Positions 42,811 to 53,954 of a DNA stretch of 64,000 nucleotides are shown here, piece after piece. The stretch is taken from the NCBI GenBank assembly GCA_963678675.1, contig OY783191.1:19781111-19845110 (forward strand), read 5' to 3'. Source of the stretch: Xiphydria camelus (Eukaryota; Arthropoda; Insecta; Hymenoptera; Xiphydriidae). The stretch's first letter is position 1; each line of letters opens with the position of its first letter. The position numbers and the translations under genes were made by a program. The notes beneath the pieces were generated by a model. The model had not been told where the DNA came from, made no database searches, and worked only from the letters and a program-made list of their open reading frames with translations.

Positions 42811-44620
42811 ATGTTCCTCATCAATTGTGATGCGGATGGTTCGTATAGCATCGTAGAAGATGCAGAGGTCATTTACGACGAAACGCAGCCACCGAAAAAT
42901 GGTGAAAATGTGTACTTTTTTTCGGCAAAATGTGAAGTACGAAGGAACAGTAATCGTGCGTTCAGGCCAATCTTTATACAATTCTTTATGTAAACTGATA
43001 AACTCCTTCGCAATAATGCATGTGATAAACGGCTGAATGCTACGTAGTATGTATGTCGCAAGCATATTGTGATACTACCGAAATCATGAAGAACCTGACA
43101 ATTTGACTGATAATTTTAGTCGTATTAGGGTGAAAGCACCGGTTAGCCGGACACTACTTGTTGTCGGACATTTAATGAAATAGATATATGAAAGTATCCC
43201 CTTGAACACAAGAAGAAAGAGAGACGCCCGAGAACTGGAAATATCGTCTGCTTAAGCGTTTGACAACCGGTGTGTTCACCCTATAGTACCTACATCTGCT
43301 TTTGCCTAGGCAAATAGCTTTTGTGGCTTCGCTCGCTTCGTCGATTCTAACCTAACCTAAACTAATCTAATACATTAAAATGTAAATAAATTAGATTCGG
43401 TAAGATTAGATTACGTTAGATTAGGCTAGAATCGGCGGAGCGAGCGATAATCTAACCTTACCGAATCTAATTTATTTATATTTTAATGTGTTAGATTAGG
43501 TTAGGTTAGGTTAGAATCGGTGGAGCGAGCGAAACCACAATAATACGCCTAAAATTTTCAGTCACATTGTCAGATTCTTCATGATTTCGGAAGTATTACA
43601 ATAGGCTTTTACACAATACGCCTAGGCGTATTATAATACGACTGATATTACAAAACCGAGAAGATAACAATTACAAATGAAGATGACTTTTCCACTACGG
43701 CAGAGAGGAATGAGTCTAGCGAGGAAGCAGTGGAGGAAGATGACGCCACAAAAATTGATAACTTTTTTGGCAATGAAGATCAAGAAAATAAAAAAACTAC
43801 CGATCTTATCAAGAAAGAAAGAGAAGATAAAGATGACGCTGAAACACCAGCCGATGAGACGGATGACCAAATGTTTGGGAAAAATTGGACGGGTGAGAAA
43901 GTTAGTTATATTTGAATAACTAATTTAATGCAATATTTTTCGCAAGTATTTATATATCCATTATTTTTTTTGTGTGTATTATCCACATAACTTCGGTGGA
44001 ATAATGTACCAGACGATAATGGTAAACGTCACTATTACTGATTAAAGCCCCAAAATATCTTACGATTATTATTCATTTACTAAATATTATTTCATTAGAT
44101 TGCGTTAATTCTACTTTTTGTTTAGATATATAAAGATTTAAATCCCTGAAATTTTTTTAGTGTCGGATTTTTCAGTGATGCGACGTATTACTAATTACAT
44201 GTAACAGCAAATAATAAGAGCTTCCTGGGGCATGTATCTTCTTGCAATCAAGAAACATTTTTTCGTTTTGTTTATACCTTCTTACTTACTATCAAAAGAA
44301 AAGTTTTTTTTAGTTTTCCATAATAATATTATTTAATTAAGAAAAATTCTGTTCACGTAAGATTTAACTTTTCACGTTTCGTACAAATCGAAATCAAATA
44401 ATATACATACATATGTAAGTAAATCTATATGTATTGTACCAAAAAATTAAATAAATAATTTAATACTGTAATAAAAAATTAATTTTAATTTTTTTTAGAT
44501 CCTACAAAAAGAATTGTATACCACCATATATATCTAATTATACCTGATGCATCAGATATAATTAGATCCGAACGATTACGAAAAAATTCTGATATACACA
44601 GAAAGAAGATTACGGTTGGT
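42811..44620 (+). CDS. Unrecognised spliced gene inside the CCCGGG element
   Basis: I do not recognise the product. A possible exon 1 (42811-42936) starts at ATG (MFLINCDADGSYSIVED). A second exon (about 43643-43892) encodes a very acidic, Glu/Asp/Lys-rich stretch (EEAVEEDDATKIDNFFGNE) and ends at a good donor (G/GTGAGA). A third exon begins after TTTTTTTAG at 44499 and joins in phase with the second, giving NWTDPTKRIVYHH. It runs to a donor-like GGTAAG near 44619. The phase match over the second intron is strong support for a real gene. The join from exon 1 and the 3' end are uncertain. It could be the element's own protein or a captured host exon set. Confidence 0.45.
43319..43543. repeat. 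Palindrome with TTAGG-like arms
   Basis: Inverted arms include TCTAACCTAACCTAA on the left and TTAGGTTAGGTTAGG on the right, plus ATTAGATTCGGTAAG and its inverse. It lies in the intron of the spliced gene. The (TTAGG)3 stretch matches the insect telomere unit. Confidence 0.75.
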
Positions 44621-44759
44621 AAGATTGCTATACTTGGTATAGCAATTTTGATGTACTGCATGCGCACTTCGAGTGTTACAGTCATACGTATGAATCACTC
44701 AGTGGAAATTGCTATATGAAGTATGAGAACAGGAATCGTAATCTTTTCTCCGTGTAGAA

Positions 44760-44960
44760 CCATATATAATTATATATAACTAATCAGATATAATCAGATC
44801 CGAAAATTGGCGCGATCTAGTCATATATAACCATATATGATTATATATAACAATATGTGATCATATATGGTTATATATGACTAGATCGTGCCAATTTTCG
44901 GATCTGATTATATATATCTGATTAGTTATATATAATTATATTATATGATTATATATAATC
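44760..44960. repeat. AT-rich palindrome at the right end
   Basis: Arms ATATATAACTAATCAGATAT and TCTGATTAGTTATATATAA-type, with CCGAAAATTGGCGCGATCTA inverted as TAGATCGTGCCAATTTTCGG. It forms the inner terminal part of the CCCGGG-ended element. Confidence 0.75.
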
Positions 44961-44978
44961 ATTTTTTCCCGGGTGGCA

Positions 44979-45440
44979 GATCCTTGCCGTCTTTGATTTG
45001 AGAAAGCACGCATCGCATGTGAGAATGAACGTTTCTTTGAAATTCGGGTACTGCAAAAGCGGTTTTTCGATTAACCTTTGCTTGAGAGTTTGGAACGCTG
45101 CCTCTTGTTCATCGGTCCATACGAAGGCTACATCTTTCCTAAGTAATGATGTCAGGGGTTTAGCGATGGTAGAGAAATTTTGAATAAATTTTCGATAGTA
45201 CCCTAACATGCCTAGGAAAATGTTTATATGTTTTTGATTTTGAAGTCGGGGCATATTACGAATAGCTTCTATTTTATTCGGGTTCGGCTCGACTCCTTTG
45301 TCGGAGATGATATGCCCAAGATATTGGCAGGAGTTCTTCATGAACTCGCATTTGTCGGGCTGCAACTTTAAATTATTCTCGCGGAGCCTCGAAAAGACAT
45401 TTTTTAATTTTCGATTGTGATCTTGTAACGTTGAACCATA
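44979..45440 (-). pseudogene. pol: Gypsy-B RT C-terminal part and start of RNase H
   Basis: Encodes STLQDHNRKLKNVFSRL, then the RT thumb/connection patch KCEFMKNSCQYLGHIIS, and RNase H start FILTCDACF (near 45020). The frame is open from 45440 to the CCCGGG insertion. It follows directly on 46787 once the foldback element and one TA are removed. Confidence 0.9.
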
Positions 45441-45442
45441 TA

Positions 45443-46784
45443 CAGGGTGGACCAGGTTAAACGTCATTTTTTTATATGTGATAGAACAACAACAAAAAAG
45501 TAGACTTTCATAAGAAATTTTTTTTCAAAAATGTTTCCTAACAAAGATACAGGGTGTCAAAGTTTCGAAAAAAAAATGGTTTTCCCATCATAACTTCTAA
45601 ACTACTTGATCAATTTCCATGAAATTTCGCACACAGGCTAATGTAGAACAGCTCTAAGCAATAATTAAATAATTTTTAAAAATTCTCCAGTGGCGTAGAT
45701 ACTAGGGGCCGGTAACACCCTTCCCCCCTCCCAATCTTCGGCGGCACTGGATATTTTTCAAAGAAAATTTAATTATTGGATTCCCCGTTTAATTTAGAGA
45801 AAAAAATCACCCTTGCAAATGTTTGATTTATGGCCTCGTTTTTGAGATATTTATTTTAATTTATAGGGTTGCGAGCAGGCCAAAGCTAGGTTGAACTACA
45901 TTAATTGTAATATGTGATAGAGCAACAAAAAAATAGATTCTCATGAGAAAATTTTGTTAAAAAATATTTCCTAACAAAGATATAGGGTGTCAAAGATTCG
46001 AAAAAAAATTGTTTTCTCATCATAACTTCTAAACTACTTGATCGATTTCCATGAAATTTCGCACACAGGCTAATGTCGTTCAGCTCTAAGTAATAATCAA
46101 ATAATTTTAAAAAATTCTCCAGTGGCGTAGATACTGGGGGCCGGTACCCCCCTTTCCCCCTGCGAAATTTCATGGAAATCGATCCAGTGGCTTAGAAGTT
46201 ATGATGAGAAAACCATTTTTTTTAGAAACTTTGACACCCTATATCTTTGTTAGGAAACATTTTTGAAAAAAATGTTCTCATGAGAATCTATTTTTTGTTG
46301 TTGCTCTATCACATATCACAATTAATGGAGTTCAACCTAGCTTTGGCCTGCTCGCAACCCTATAAATTAAAATAAATATCTCAAAAACGATGCCATAAAT
46401 CAAAAATTTGCAAGGGTGATTTTTTTCTCTAAATTAAGCGGGAAATCCAATAATTAAATTTTCTTTGCAAAATATCCAGTGGCGCCGAAGATTGGGAGGG
46501 GGAAAGGGGGTACCGGCCCCTAGTATCTACGCCACTGGAGAATTTTTAAAAATTATTTAATTATTCCTTAGAGCTGTTCTACATTAGGTTGTGTGCGAAA
46601 TTTCATGGCAATCGATCAAGTAGTTTAGAAGTTATGATGAGAAAACCATTTTTTTTTCGAAACTTTGACACCCTGTATCTTTGTTAGGAAACATTTTTGA
46701 ACCAAATTTTCTTATGAAAGTCTTCTTTTTTGTTGTTGTTCTATCACATATCAAAACAAATGACGTTTAACCTGGTCCATCCTG
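45443..46784. mobile_element. TA-flanked foldback element in gypsy-B RT
   Basis: The arms begin CAGGGTGGACCAGGTTAAAC and end GTTTAACCTGGTCCATCCTG, flanked by TA (45441-45442 and 46785-46786). Each arm holds repeated CTCCAGTGGCGTAGATACT and TTTGACACCCT-type segments, so the whole 1.34 kb is nearly one hairpin with internal duplications. TA target and CAGGGTG ends suggest mariner-type mobilisation. It sits two codons after the RT active site. Confidence 0.9.
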
Positions 46785-46786
46785 TA

Positions 46787-48170
46787 TAACTATATCATCG
46801 AGGTACACGAAGCACTGCTTATTGTTTAACCCCATTAGAACGTTATTCATCATCCTTTGAAAACAGGCTGGTACATTTTTCAGACCGAAGGGCATACGCG
46901 TATATTCGTAATGACCGTTTGGCGTCGTGAACGCTGTTTTCGGTGCGTCTCGAGATTCCATAGGGATTTGATGGAAACCACTGGCTATATCCAAGATCGT
47001 AAAGTAGTGAGCATGACCTAACTGATCTAGAATGTCTTCTATATTAGGAAGTGGGTATGCGTCACCGATAGTTTTCTCGTTAAGCTTCCGATAATCTACG
47101 GCGATACGCTACTTGCGTTCTCCTGAAGCGTCGATTTTTTTTGGTACGATCCAGAGGGGACTCGATCACGGGCTTGTGAATGGCTTAATTATTCCATGTT
47201 TGAGCATTTTTTCGATTTGTTTATCTACCTCGTTTTTGTGAATTTCCGGATATCGATACGTTTTCGCGTGCACGGGCTGATCGTCAATAGTTTTAATTTC
47301 ATGTATGACCGCGGAAGTTCTAGTTAACATATCCGTGGGCAAATAAAAAATATCGTTGAATTCGTTGCAAATAAGTTCGAGGGAAGATTTTTCTTCCGGA
47401 TTTAAATGATCGAGACGGAGATTATGATGTAGAACTTGTAATCGCAAACCTAATTCATTGCTTGAAGGATTTTGAGCGAGGCTATACATATAGCCTTGAT
47501 TTGGCAGAGACTCGATGAGTAGTTCTGGAATTGGAATTTTCTTTTGCTCGATCGAAGTGTTAATGATCGTAATGAGTGCCTTATTTTGACTATAGGCCTT
47601 GACAATAGAATTTGGAACCAGGAGTGAGCCATCTTGGTTTAATTTTTGAGAAGAGACTATGCCTTCTTTGTGAGGTTGTAAGGATTTAGTAATTTTATGA
47701 AAGCAACAATTTCTGTCCTTGCGTTGATCGTGATTGTTGAGCAAGAAGATTGAGGCGTGTTGTGATACAGTGGGATTTGGAATGGGATTGAGTCGATAGA
47801 GATAGTAGATTTTGAATAATCGATCTTGCTTTTGTGCGATCGGAGAAAATCAACTCCGAGTAACCCGTCGAAGGGGACATTCGAGGGGGAATTTAAAACT
47901 TGAAAGTTGACGTTGATTCTTTTCCCACGAATGCTGAGGTTAATCGTTGTTTCTCCGAGAGTTTGAATTGGAGAATTTTGAGAGATCCCATTTAGAAAAT
48001 GATGGGATTTGGATTAAAGATTTGGTAACTGTGAAGACTCGTTGCCTTGATTGGTGAAACGGAAGCGCATGTATCGACAAGGAATTTCAGTACCTTATCG
48101 CTCGATTTGGAGGCACTCGACTCGACTAACACGTATGTTGAATCACTCGTGTCAAAAAAAAGTGTTAGAG
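46787..48170 (-). pseudogene. pol: Gypsy-B protease and RT N-terminal half
   Basis: Retropepsin near 48070 shows FLVDTCASVSPI, where the Gly of DTG is Cys. Its end, LLGVDFLRS, is near 47855. A linker and the RT follow, with KTYRYPEIHKNEVDKQIEKM (near 47240), [18 protein letters not shown] (near 47080), [16 protein letters not shown] and the catalytic YLDDIVI (near 46795). An in-frame TAG near 47112 and frame changes near 47160 and 47750 break the gene. Confidence 0.85.
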
Positions 48171-48174
48171 ACTG

Positions 48175-49258
48175 TTACAGAAGGAAATTGCTGAATTGTT
48201 GAGTTAATTTGACTTCTGCGCTCATTGACGGTAGTAGATTCGAGGAAGTTGTATCTTGGGGATTTGTAATCAGAGGGTTTGGGGAATGATGTGCGTTCTG
48301 AAAATTTTGAAAATTGACATTCCTGCTGTCTTGAGTGGGAGGAGTATCAAGAGACGCCTGATTTTGGCGTTTCGCGTTGTTGTATTGTCGCTTTCTACAT
48401 TCGTCAATATTGTGCATGAAATTCTTACAATAATTGCAACGTTTCACGGTCCCTTGAGGATTCGTGGGTCCTAGTGGATTCGCGGGTCTTCGATCGTTGA
48501 AGTTAATTGATCTCGAGTTCGTTTGTGGAATATTCGCGCGCTTGTTACTGAAACATTCGTTTGTAGAATGGTTTGTCCGCTGACAGATTTTACATTTCTG
48601 GTCGTAATTTAACCGTAGTGCTTTTTCTTCTCCCATTGCTGCAGTGAATGCATGATTTATTGTCTTAAATTCGCGATACCGGAGCATCTGTGATATTTGC
48701 GGACGCGTATGATGCATGAAGCGATTGAGCATCATGTCTTTAACCATGACTAGTCAGCCAGCTAGATTTTCTTCGTTTGGATCGGTCGAGTGAACTATAG
48801 CTAAAATACGAGACGACAGATCCTCTAATCGTTGGTAGAATTGCGTCCATTTTTGCGACGTTCTTGTTTAATGCAATTCAATTCTTCTAAGAGCTGGTCA
48901 AAAGATTTTTTATCTTGGTACAGACTCAGAAGCAACTCAGAGATTTCAGTCCAAGTCGTGAGATTACTGTGAATATATCTAATTGTTCTCGCGCTTTTCC
49001 GGTGATTTTACTCTTTACAAAAAGCAATAGAGGCAATTCCTGCTGTGGTTCTGCGAGCTCGAATACCGAATCAACTTGCTTTATAAAGCTTCGAACTTTG
49101 TATCGGTCGCCATTGAAATCATCCGAAATAAGTTTGACAAGGAAATTTAGCGGGAGCGATTGTGAAGGTGGTTGCGGAGACGGTTGTGAATCGGATGAAT
49201 TGAGTCTCGATTGGGGAGGACTGTTTCTGGTTTGTCTTGGTTCCCTTGGATTTGACAT
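48175..49258 (-). pseudogene. gag: Gypsy-B gag with two zinc knuckles
   Basis: The probable start is the ATG at 49258 (MSNPREPRQTRN). A Pro/Ser/Gln-rich N-terminus is followed by a capsid patch FLVKLISDDFNGDRYKVRSF. The C-terminal nucleocapsid has two zinc-knuckle-like units, CKICQRTNHSTNEC (near 48590) and CNYCKNFMHNIDEC (near 48430). In the second the spacing fits CCHC. The frame shifts around 48750-48930, so capsid and nucleocapsid lie in separate open stretches. Confidence 0.8.
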
Positions 49259-49543
49259 TTTGTAAGGATATTTTGCGAGACTTGCGAGCATATGCGAGAA
49301 ATATCCTGCGGTTTGGCACTTACTGTGTCTTTGAAGAAGAAGGATTCTTGACGTCTAATCGAGGTTGTTTTACGCTCGGTGCTGGGGTTACTAAATACAG
49401 ATGACCACCCGAAGTCGTAGACTGCTTCCACCGTTGTAGATTCTTTTGGATGGCACGAAATTTGCAATTAAAATTGCCACTAACTCTCAGTGTTGAAGTT
49501 GCAGGTTCCAGTGTTCCAACTGAGTCACTAGTGTCGCGCCAAT

Positions 49544-49560
49544 CCCATCCTCGTCGCCAA
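49544..49560 (-). promoter_or_regulatory. Gypsy-B primer-binding site
   Basis: On the minus strand TTGGCGACGAGGATGGG follows the LTR after a short spacer. TGGCGAC is a common start of gypsy primer sites. Confidence 0.6.
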
Positions 49561-49565
49561 AATTA

Positions 49566-49824
49566 TGTTGGATTCCAACTGATAAGTCGCAAAAGCCTTC
49601 GGCTACTAAAAATGATTTTATTTCAAGTAACTATTCGCGAAGTACAATTACGAATACGGAAGGAATCGAAGTGGTTACAGTGAAAGCTCGATTGAAAAAA
49701 CTCTTTTCGAACGCGTCGATCGGATACTTATAGTCTAAAGTTCTCCCGAAGCGAGAGGGGCAGGGGAGAGAGCTGTCGTCGAGTCAAAGTGCGGCAGGGC
49801 ACGTATAATAGCTGCATCCCTTCG
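49566..49824 (-). repeat. Gypsy-B 5' LTR, truncated
   Basis: Matches 4959-5128 plus 7595-7687 across the solo-LTR insertion site and so proves that insertion. About 295 bp of the LTR is missing on its right side, where the duplicated repeat (49825-50395) begins. Confidence 0.85.
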
Positions 49825-50395
49825 TAGTCCAAGGCACTTATCCATTTTGCAAAAACATCGATGAGGGTAGTGTGATTTTTTCAGAATTGTTTAAGGGCAG
49901 TCTCCAGAGTACCGAACCAAAAGATCACACTCGAAATCCTCTGGCGTTCGGCGCTAGAGGCTTTTTTATAAACAAATTTTCTTTTTTTTTCGACAAAATG
50001 ACCTTAATAAAAGCTGTAGATAATAATATTCTGATCAATTTTGCCTTATGACTTTTTTTCTAGCTATTTTAGTTTAGGCGTTACGGCCACTTTTTAGTCC
50101 GAGGCACTTATTCATTTTTACCTATGCCGACAAAAATCGATGAGGGTAGTGTGATTTTTTCAGGGTTGTTTAAGGGCAGTCTCCAGAGTACCGAACCAAA
50201 AGGTCACACTCGAAATCCTCTGGCGTTCGGCGCTAGAGGCTTTTTTATAAACAAATTTTTTTTATTATATTTTTCTCGACAAAATGACCTTAATAAAAGT
50301 TGTAGATAATATTCTGATCAACTTTGCCTTATGAATTTTTTTTCTATCTATTTTAGTTTAGGCGTTACGGCCACTTTTATGTTTGAGCCGACTTA
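49825..50395. repeat. Two tandem copies of a 270-290-bp repeat
   Basis: Copies start TAGTCCAAGGCACTTATCCA at 49825 and TAGTCCGAGGCACTTATTCA at 50096. Both contain GGGCAGTCTCCAGAGTACCG and AGTTTAGGCGTTACGGCCAC. No coding capacity is seen. The junction with the LTR is abrupt. Confidence 0.9.
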
Positions 50396-50442
50396 TACGT
50401 GATTTCCCCTGTAGGCCTAATTCACGATAAGTATCAATACGT

Positions 50443-53333
50443 TCAATAGTTTTCGTATTGCTGAAAACGTCCTCTTTTCCGGGACGGACCTGACGAAAAC
50501 ATTTCGGGCGGAACGTCAGCGCCGGTGATGTTCAAAATATCTTCATCTATCGGGGACGTCGTCTGGGAAGTTTCTTCGATATCTTCGTCGTCATCATCAC
50601 TGTCATTCTCGATCTCCTCACGTGTTGGAAATGGTTGCATGTTCTCGCAGGTCTCTCCCTCGTAGTTCCTACAAATTGCTGAGCACTTCAGACCAGCTTT
50701 GCGACAACCGCAAGCTGATCTGCAAGGTGTTTCGCACTTGCAGGATATAAGTGTCAGCAATTCTGGTGGAGCGGGTTCTTTTTTGGTTCTGCAAGGAATC
50801 TAACCTCGAGCTTGTTTTTCCCAGCCCTACTCGTCGGGGTCTAGGGAATTCCCTAGCCACATTTGCAGTTGATGATATGTTCTTAGGGAGTGGTGTTTAG
50901 CTGCCTCGGTAGTTGGTGGAAGGGTCGCAAGATTTGTCTTAACTTTCAAAGTCGATTTCACAAAACATTTGTATCGCCAAGAGTCCAGCGAATCTTCCTT
51001 CATATCGCCTCCATACAACGCAATCATGATACGTTCTCCTGCAAAAGCTACAGTTTGAGGATCATGTTTTCCTGTAGAAGAACGATATAAAGTTTTCGAG
51101 TGCGATATGTTTTTCAATCGTTGATATTAGTTTTATTTTGCCGACACCAAACAAGTAAGATGTTGTATCGCATCCACTAAACGCGTGGATGAACAGTATA
51201 TATTGGCGTATTATTTGCGAATGCTTGCAACTTCTTGTCGAATAAATGTGTTCCGGCGTTTGACCCCTGGCAGGTTTCTTGAAAAACACGTTGTTTATTG
51301 ATGGTGAGCATAAACCGATTAATAAGACCAGAAGATCGATGTCTTCACCGATGACGTACACCTCGTCGAACAAACTAGATCTTTCGAGAGCACTAGAGAC
51401 GATCAAGGTATCGCCGTCTTCTACGGCTTCTACGAAATCAATTTCTGACCGTCTCAGATACGCGGTAAGCAAACGAATGAAGGTTTTCTTGTTTTTTTCG
51501 TTACCAATAAATTTTTCTTGACTCGTTTGGGGCACTGTGGTTTCGTCGAGCATATAATCAGGGGACGTCTGTTTAGTGGCGCGTCGCAAACGTTCATGCG
51601 TTTTTGTTCCCCAGTCCTTCTCATCGTCTGGATCAGTAGTTCGGTTCGTTCAAAAGGTTTATCAGCAGTACCCTGCTCCATAAACCCATTCCATCCGGGT
51701 ACGTTTGCAATTCATGCCCATTTTCCGTACAGCCACATAAAGTCGCCTCTTGTGGGTAAAATTTCACTTGAAATGCGACGCATAGCTTCCACATCACATA
51801 CACGCGAACTGTTGAGGCCGGAATTCTTTTCTAGCTGGTAAGGTATTATTTCGAGTTTTCCATACTCGTCGCTAAGCAGAGTCGATGTCACGTTTCTGTT
51901 TGGAGTAATAGGTATGTCTGCTGCGATGGCAATAGAAGGAGTTGCACAATGTATTCCTCCCATGGCGTGGAACGATTTATGCCTATCCAATGTATTAATA
52001 TTAAAATCTGCATTGTCAAAAACAAACTGCATAAAAGCATACTCTTCAATATTCCATTCAGGTCGTTCTACTGCAGCGATCTCGTATTTTCGTATTTCTT
52101 TGTATGATGCAGATATGCCCAAAGACTCAATAACTTCAATAAGTAGCCGAGAGTCAATTTTTTTATAAAGAAACGTACCACGCCCAATCTTAATGACGAA
52201 AAAATGAGCGAGGTCGTACTCCGAATAAAATTAGATGCGAAATCGACGTACATAATCTTTTCCAGTGATCCATACGGCCTGTCTTCTCTTTCAGGATAAG
52301 CTCATCTAAAAATGCATTAAGTGCTTCTGGAATTACGCTTTCAACGTCATTTAAAAAGTTTTCAGATGGAAGATATGACGTTGTATCGAACTCCTGCGAC
52401 CGAATGTGGCGGCGAAGATTACGTCCAGCATGTCTCATTATTTTAATAATGTCTTCTTCATTGCTGCTGCTGTTGTCGTTAGAACGCTCCTTCCTCGCGT
52501 CCCTCAGTAATTTGGCACCGACACTTTTGAAGTAGACAATGGAACCTATACCGCGTGTTTAATAAAAAGTAACGTACTATCCGTAGTGTTGTTCCAACCG
52601 CAGTTTAACAGTTGCAACAGACGGTTTATGTTCTTTCTTAATTTCATCAATTAAATGAGTAAGGGAGAACTGGCCTTGGTCATATTTTCTTCCAAATACG
52701 TATAGATATCACGCATACTCTGATCAGTCATCTCAGAAATAGAGAGCCTTGGTGACTTCTTTTGAAGTTTTCGTCCGAATACACGTTTTCCGCACTTCTG
52801 ATGATAACGCGCATGACACGTAGTAAGATCGGGTACTTTGTTTATACGCCCAAGGGCAGCACGTGCCTCGTCCTCGTCGCATTGTTGTAATTTAACGACG
52901 AAATTGTCTTTAACTGTACTTCTATGTACAATTGAAATCTTTTTTGACCGATGTGCTTCGCGGATAAAGACGCAAGATCACCACACAAAAAACAGCGTTG
53001 TTCAAAATTAAATTCTTGTGATTCCCCCCCACCTATCTCCTCCATATCCACTGATATTGTTGGTAACTGATGTGGTACGTCTGATGTTGATGATGACACA
53101 TGTTCTACGTATCGGCTGTGGCGCTGTGCAGCTGCTGCCGCCATTCTGGTGTTGATGTATTTCTTATGACACTTAACATGGACGCGAGTAGCCTGCACAC
53201 TACGCAGCATGCGTTCATTTTCTTCGTCGCCTCTAGTAATACTAGCCAACAAAAGGGTGGCTACTCCTCTTGTCTTAACCTCCACGACCTCGTCGTCGGT
53301 TAAAAAGTCTTTACATATAAAACAGTCACTCAT
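50443..53333 (-). pseudogene. Decayed zinc-finger/PIN-like/CxC gene of unknown function
   Basis: It starts at ATG 53333 with a Cys/His finger (MSDCFICKDFL, later HVKCHKKYI and CFLCGDL). A middle part resembles helical regulatory sequence. Near 51350-51450 it shows VEDGDTLIV, then YVIGEDIDLLVLL, then FIHAFSGCDTTSYL. Acidic residues placed like this recall PIN/FEN-type nucleases. The tail has a cysteine-rich CxC-like region (CKCETPC, CGCRKAGLKC). Frames change near 52945, 52440-52500, 52130 and 51600, so the gene is dead. I think it is a widespread arthropod multi-copy gene, probably mobile, but I cannot name it. The KDZ group also has CxC motifs, yet I see no KDZ core. Confidence 0.5.
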
Positions 53334-53501
53334 TTTCGGTACGCTTAGAAAATTATATGCTACATCTCCGCGGGGTCGTAAATCTCGAAGACACTGAATG
53401 CACTGTATACGCGGTATTCTTCGTTCTATGCACTGACTAATACGTATTTGGTTGCGGTTCATATATTATGATTTTAGCACTTAATCGGCCAACGTATCAT
53501 A

Positions 53502-53740
53502 TGAGGGCCTTGAAATAAAAGGGATCCAAGTGACTTTTTCTATATATGGACTTAAGTGCAGATTTAGGTACATAGTTGTCTAGTTTTTGGAAATGATTTA
53601 TAAATATTTTGAATAAAATGGTAAATATTAGAGATCACATGCATAGAGATCTTGAATTTTCTAAATCTAAATAACTTTATCCTTGATTATTTCGAAACTG
53701 TGAAATAGGCACTTAGACCCCTTTTATTTCAAGGCCCTCA
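53502..53740. mobile_element. 239-bp TA-flanked MITE
   Basis: Ends TGAGGGCCTTGAAATAAAAG and CTTTTATTTCAAGGCCCTCA are perfectly inverted and flanked by TA (53500-53501 and 53741-53742). Mariner-type, no coding capacity. Confidence 0.95.
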
Positions 53741-53954
53741 TATATAATACGTTATTTTTGCGTTATATAATACGTTATTTTACGAATATTTTCATAGAAT
53801 CGAAAAAAAATATCTACTGTGTCTTTTTTGACTGCCAGAATAAGGGTTAGACAAATTAAATGTTTTCTGCTGCTGCACACACTCGGTTCTTGGATCCTCA
53901 ACGTACCATCCCCGGCTGGTCTCGAGAGGGAAAGATAGACCTGCAACAACGTTA

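Larger units (their letters stand above)
39314..44973. mobile_element. 5.66-kb element with CCCGGG inverted ends
   Basis: Inverted ends CCCGGGAAAAAATGATTATA (left) and TATAATCATTTTTTCCCGGG (right) are flanked by TG on both sides. Removing it restores gypsy-B coding sequence across the site. The element carries a small MITE (39793-39996), a large foldback (40058-41999) and a spliced unrecognised gene (42811-44620). Palindromes lie near 43319 and 44760. I cannot assign it to a named superfamily. Confidence 0.75.
4959..49824 (-). mobile_element. Gypsy-B: Ty3/gypsy retrotransposon split by nested insertions
   Basis: Two LTR copies in the same orientation frame the unit: 4959-7982 (interrupted) and 49566-49824 (partial). 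They share the segment starting TGTTGGATTCCAACTG and ending GCTGCATCCCTTCG. Coding pieces all run on the minus strand in the right order: gag (49258-48175), protease and RT (48170-46787), RT/RNase H (45440-44979), RNase H/integrase (39313-38094), integrase (34951-34855) and integrase C-terminus (30165-29610). Between them lie independent insertions, each with its own ends and target duplication. Stops and frameshifts are present throughout, so the element is dead. Confidence 0.85.

Noticed and set aside
42583..43065. 160-codon minus-strand frame
   Set aside because: It runs opposite the first exon of the spliced gene, shows no motif, and has unusual composition; the plus-strand model has splice support.
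51062..51589. KDZ-type transposase, because of the CxC motif downstream
   Set aside because: I could not find a KDZ catalytic core; the visible acids fit a PIN-like pattern better. Kept as unassigned.
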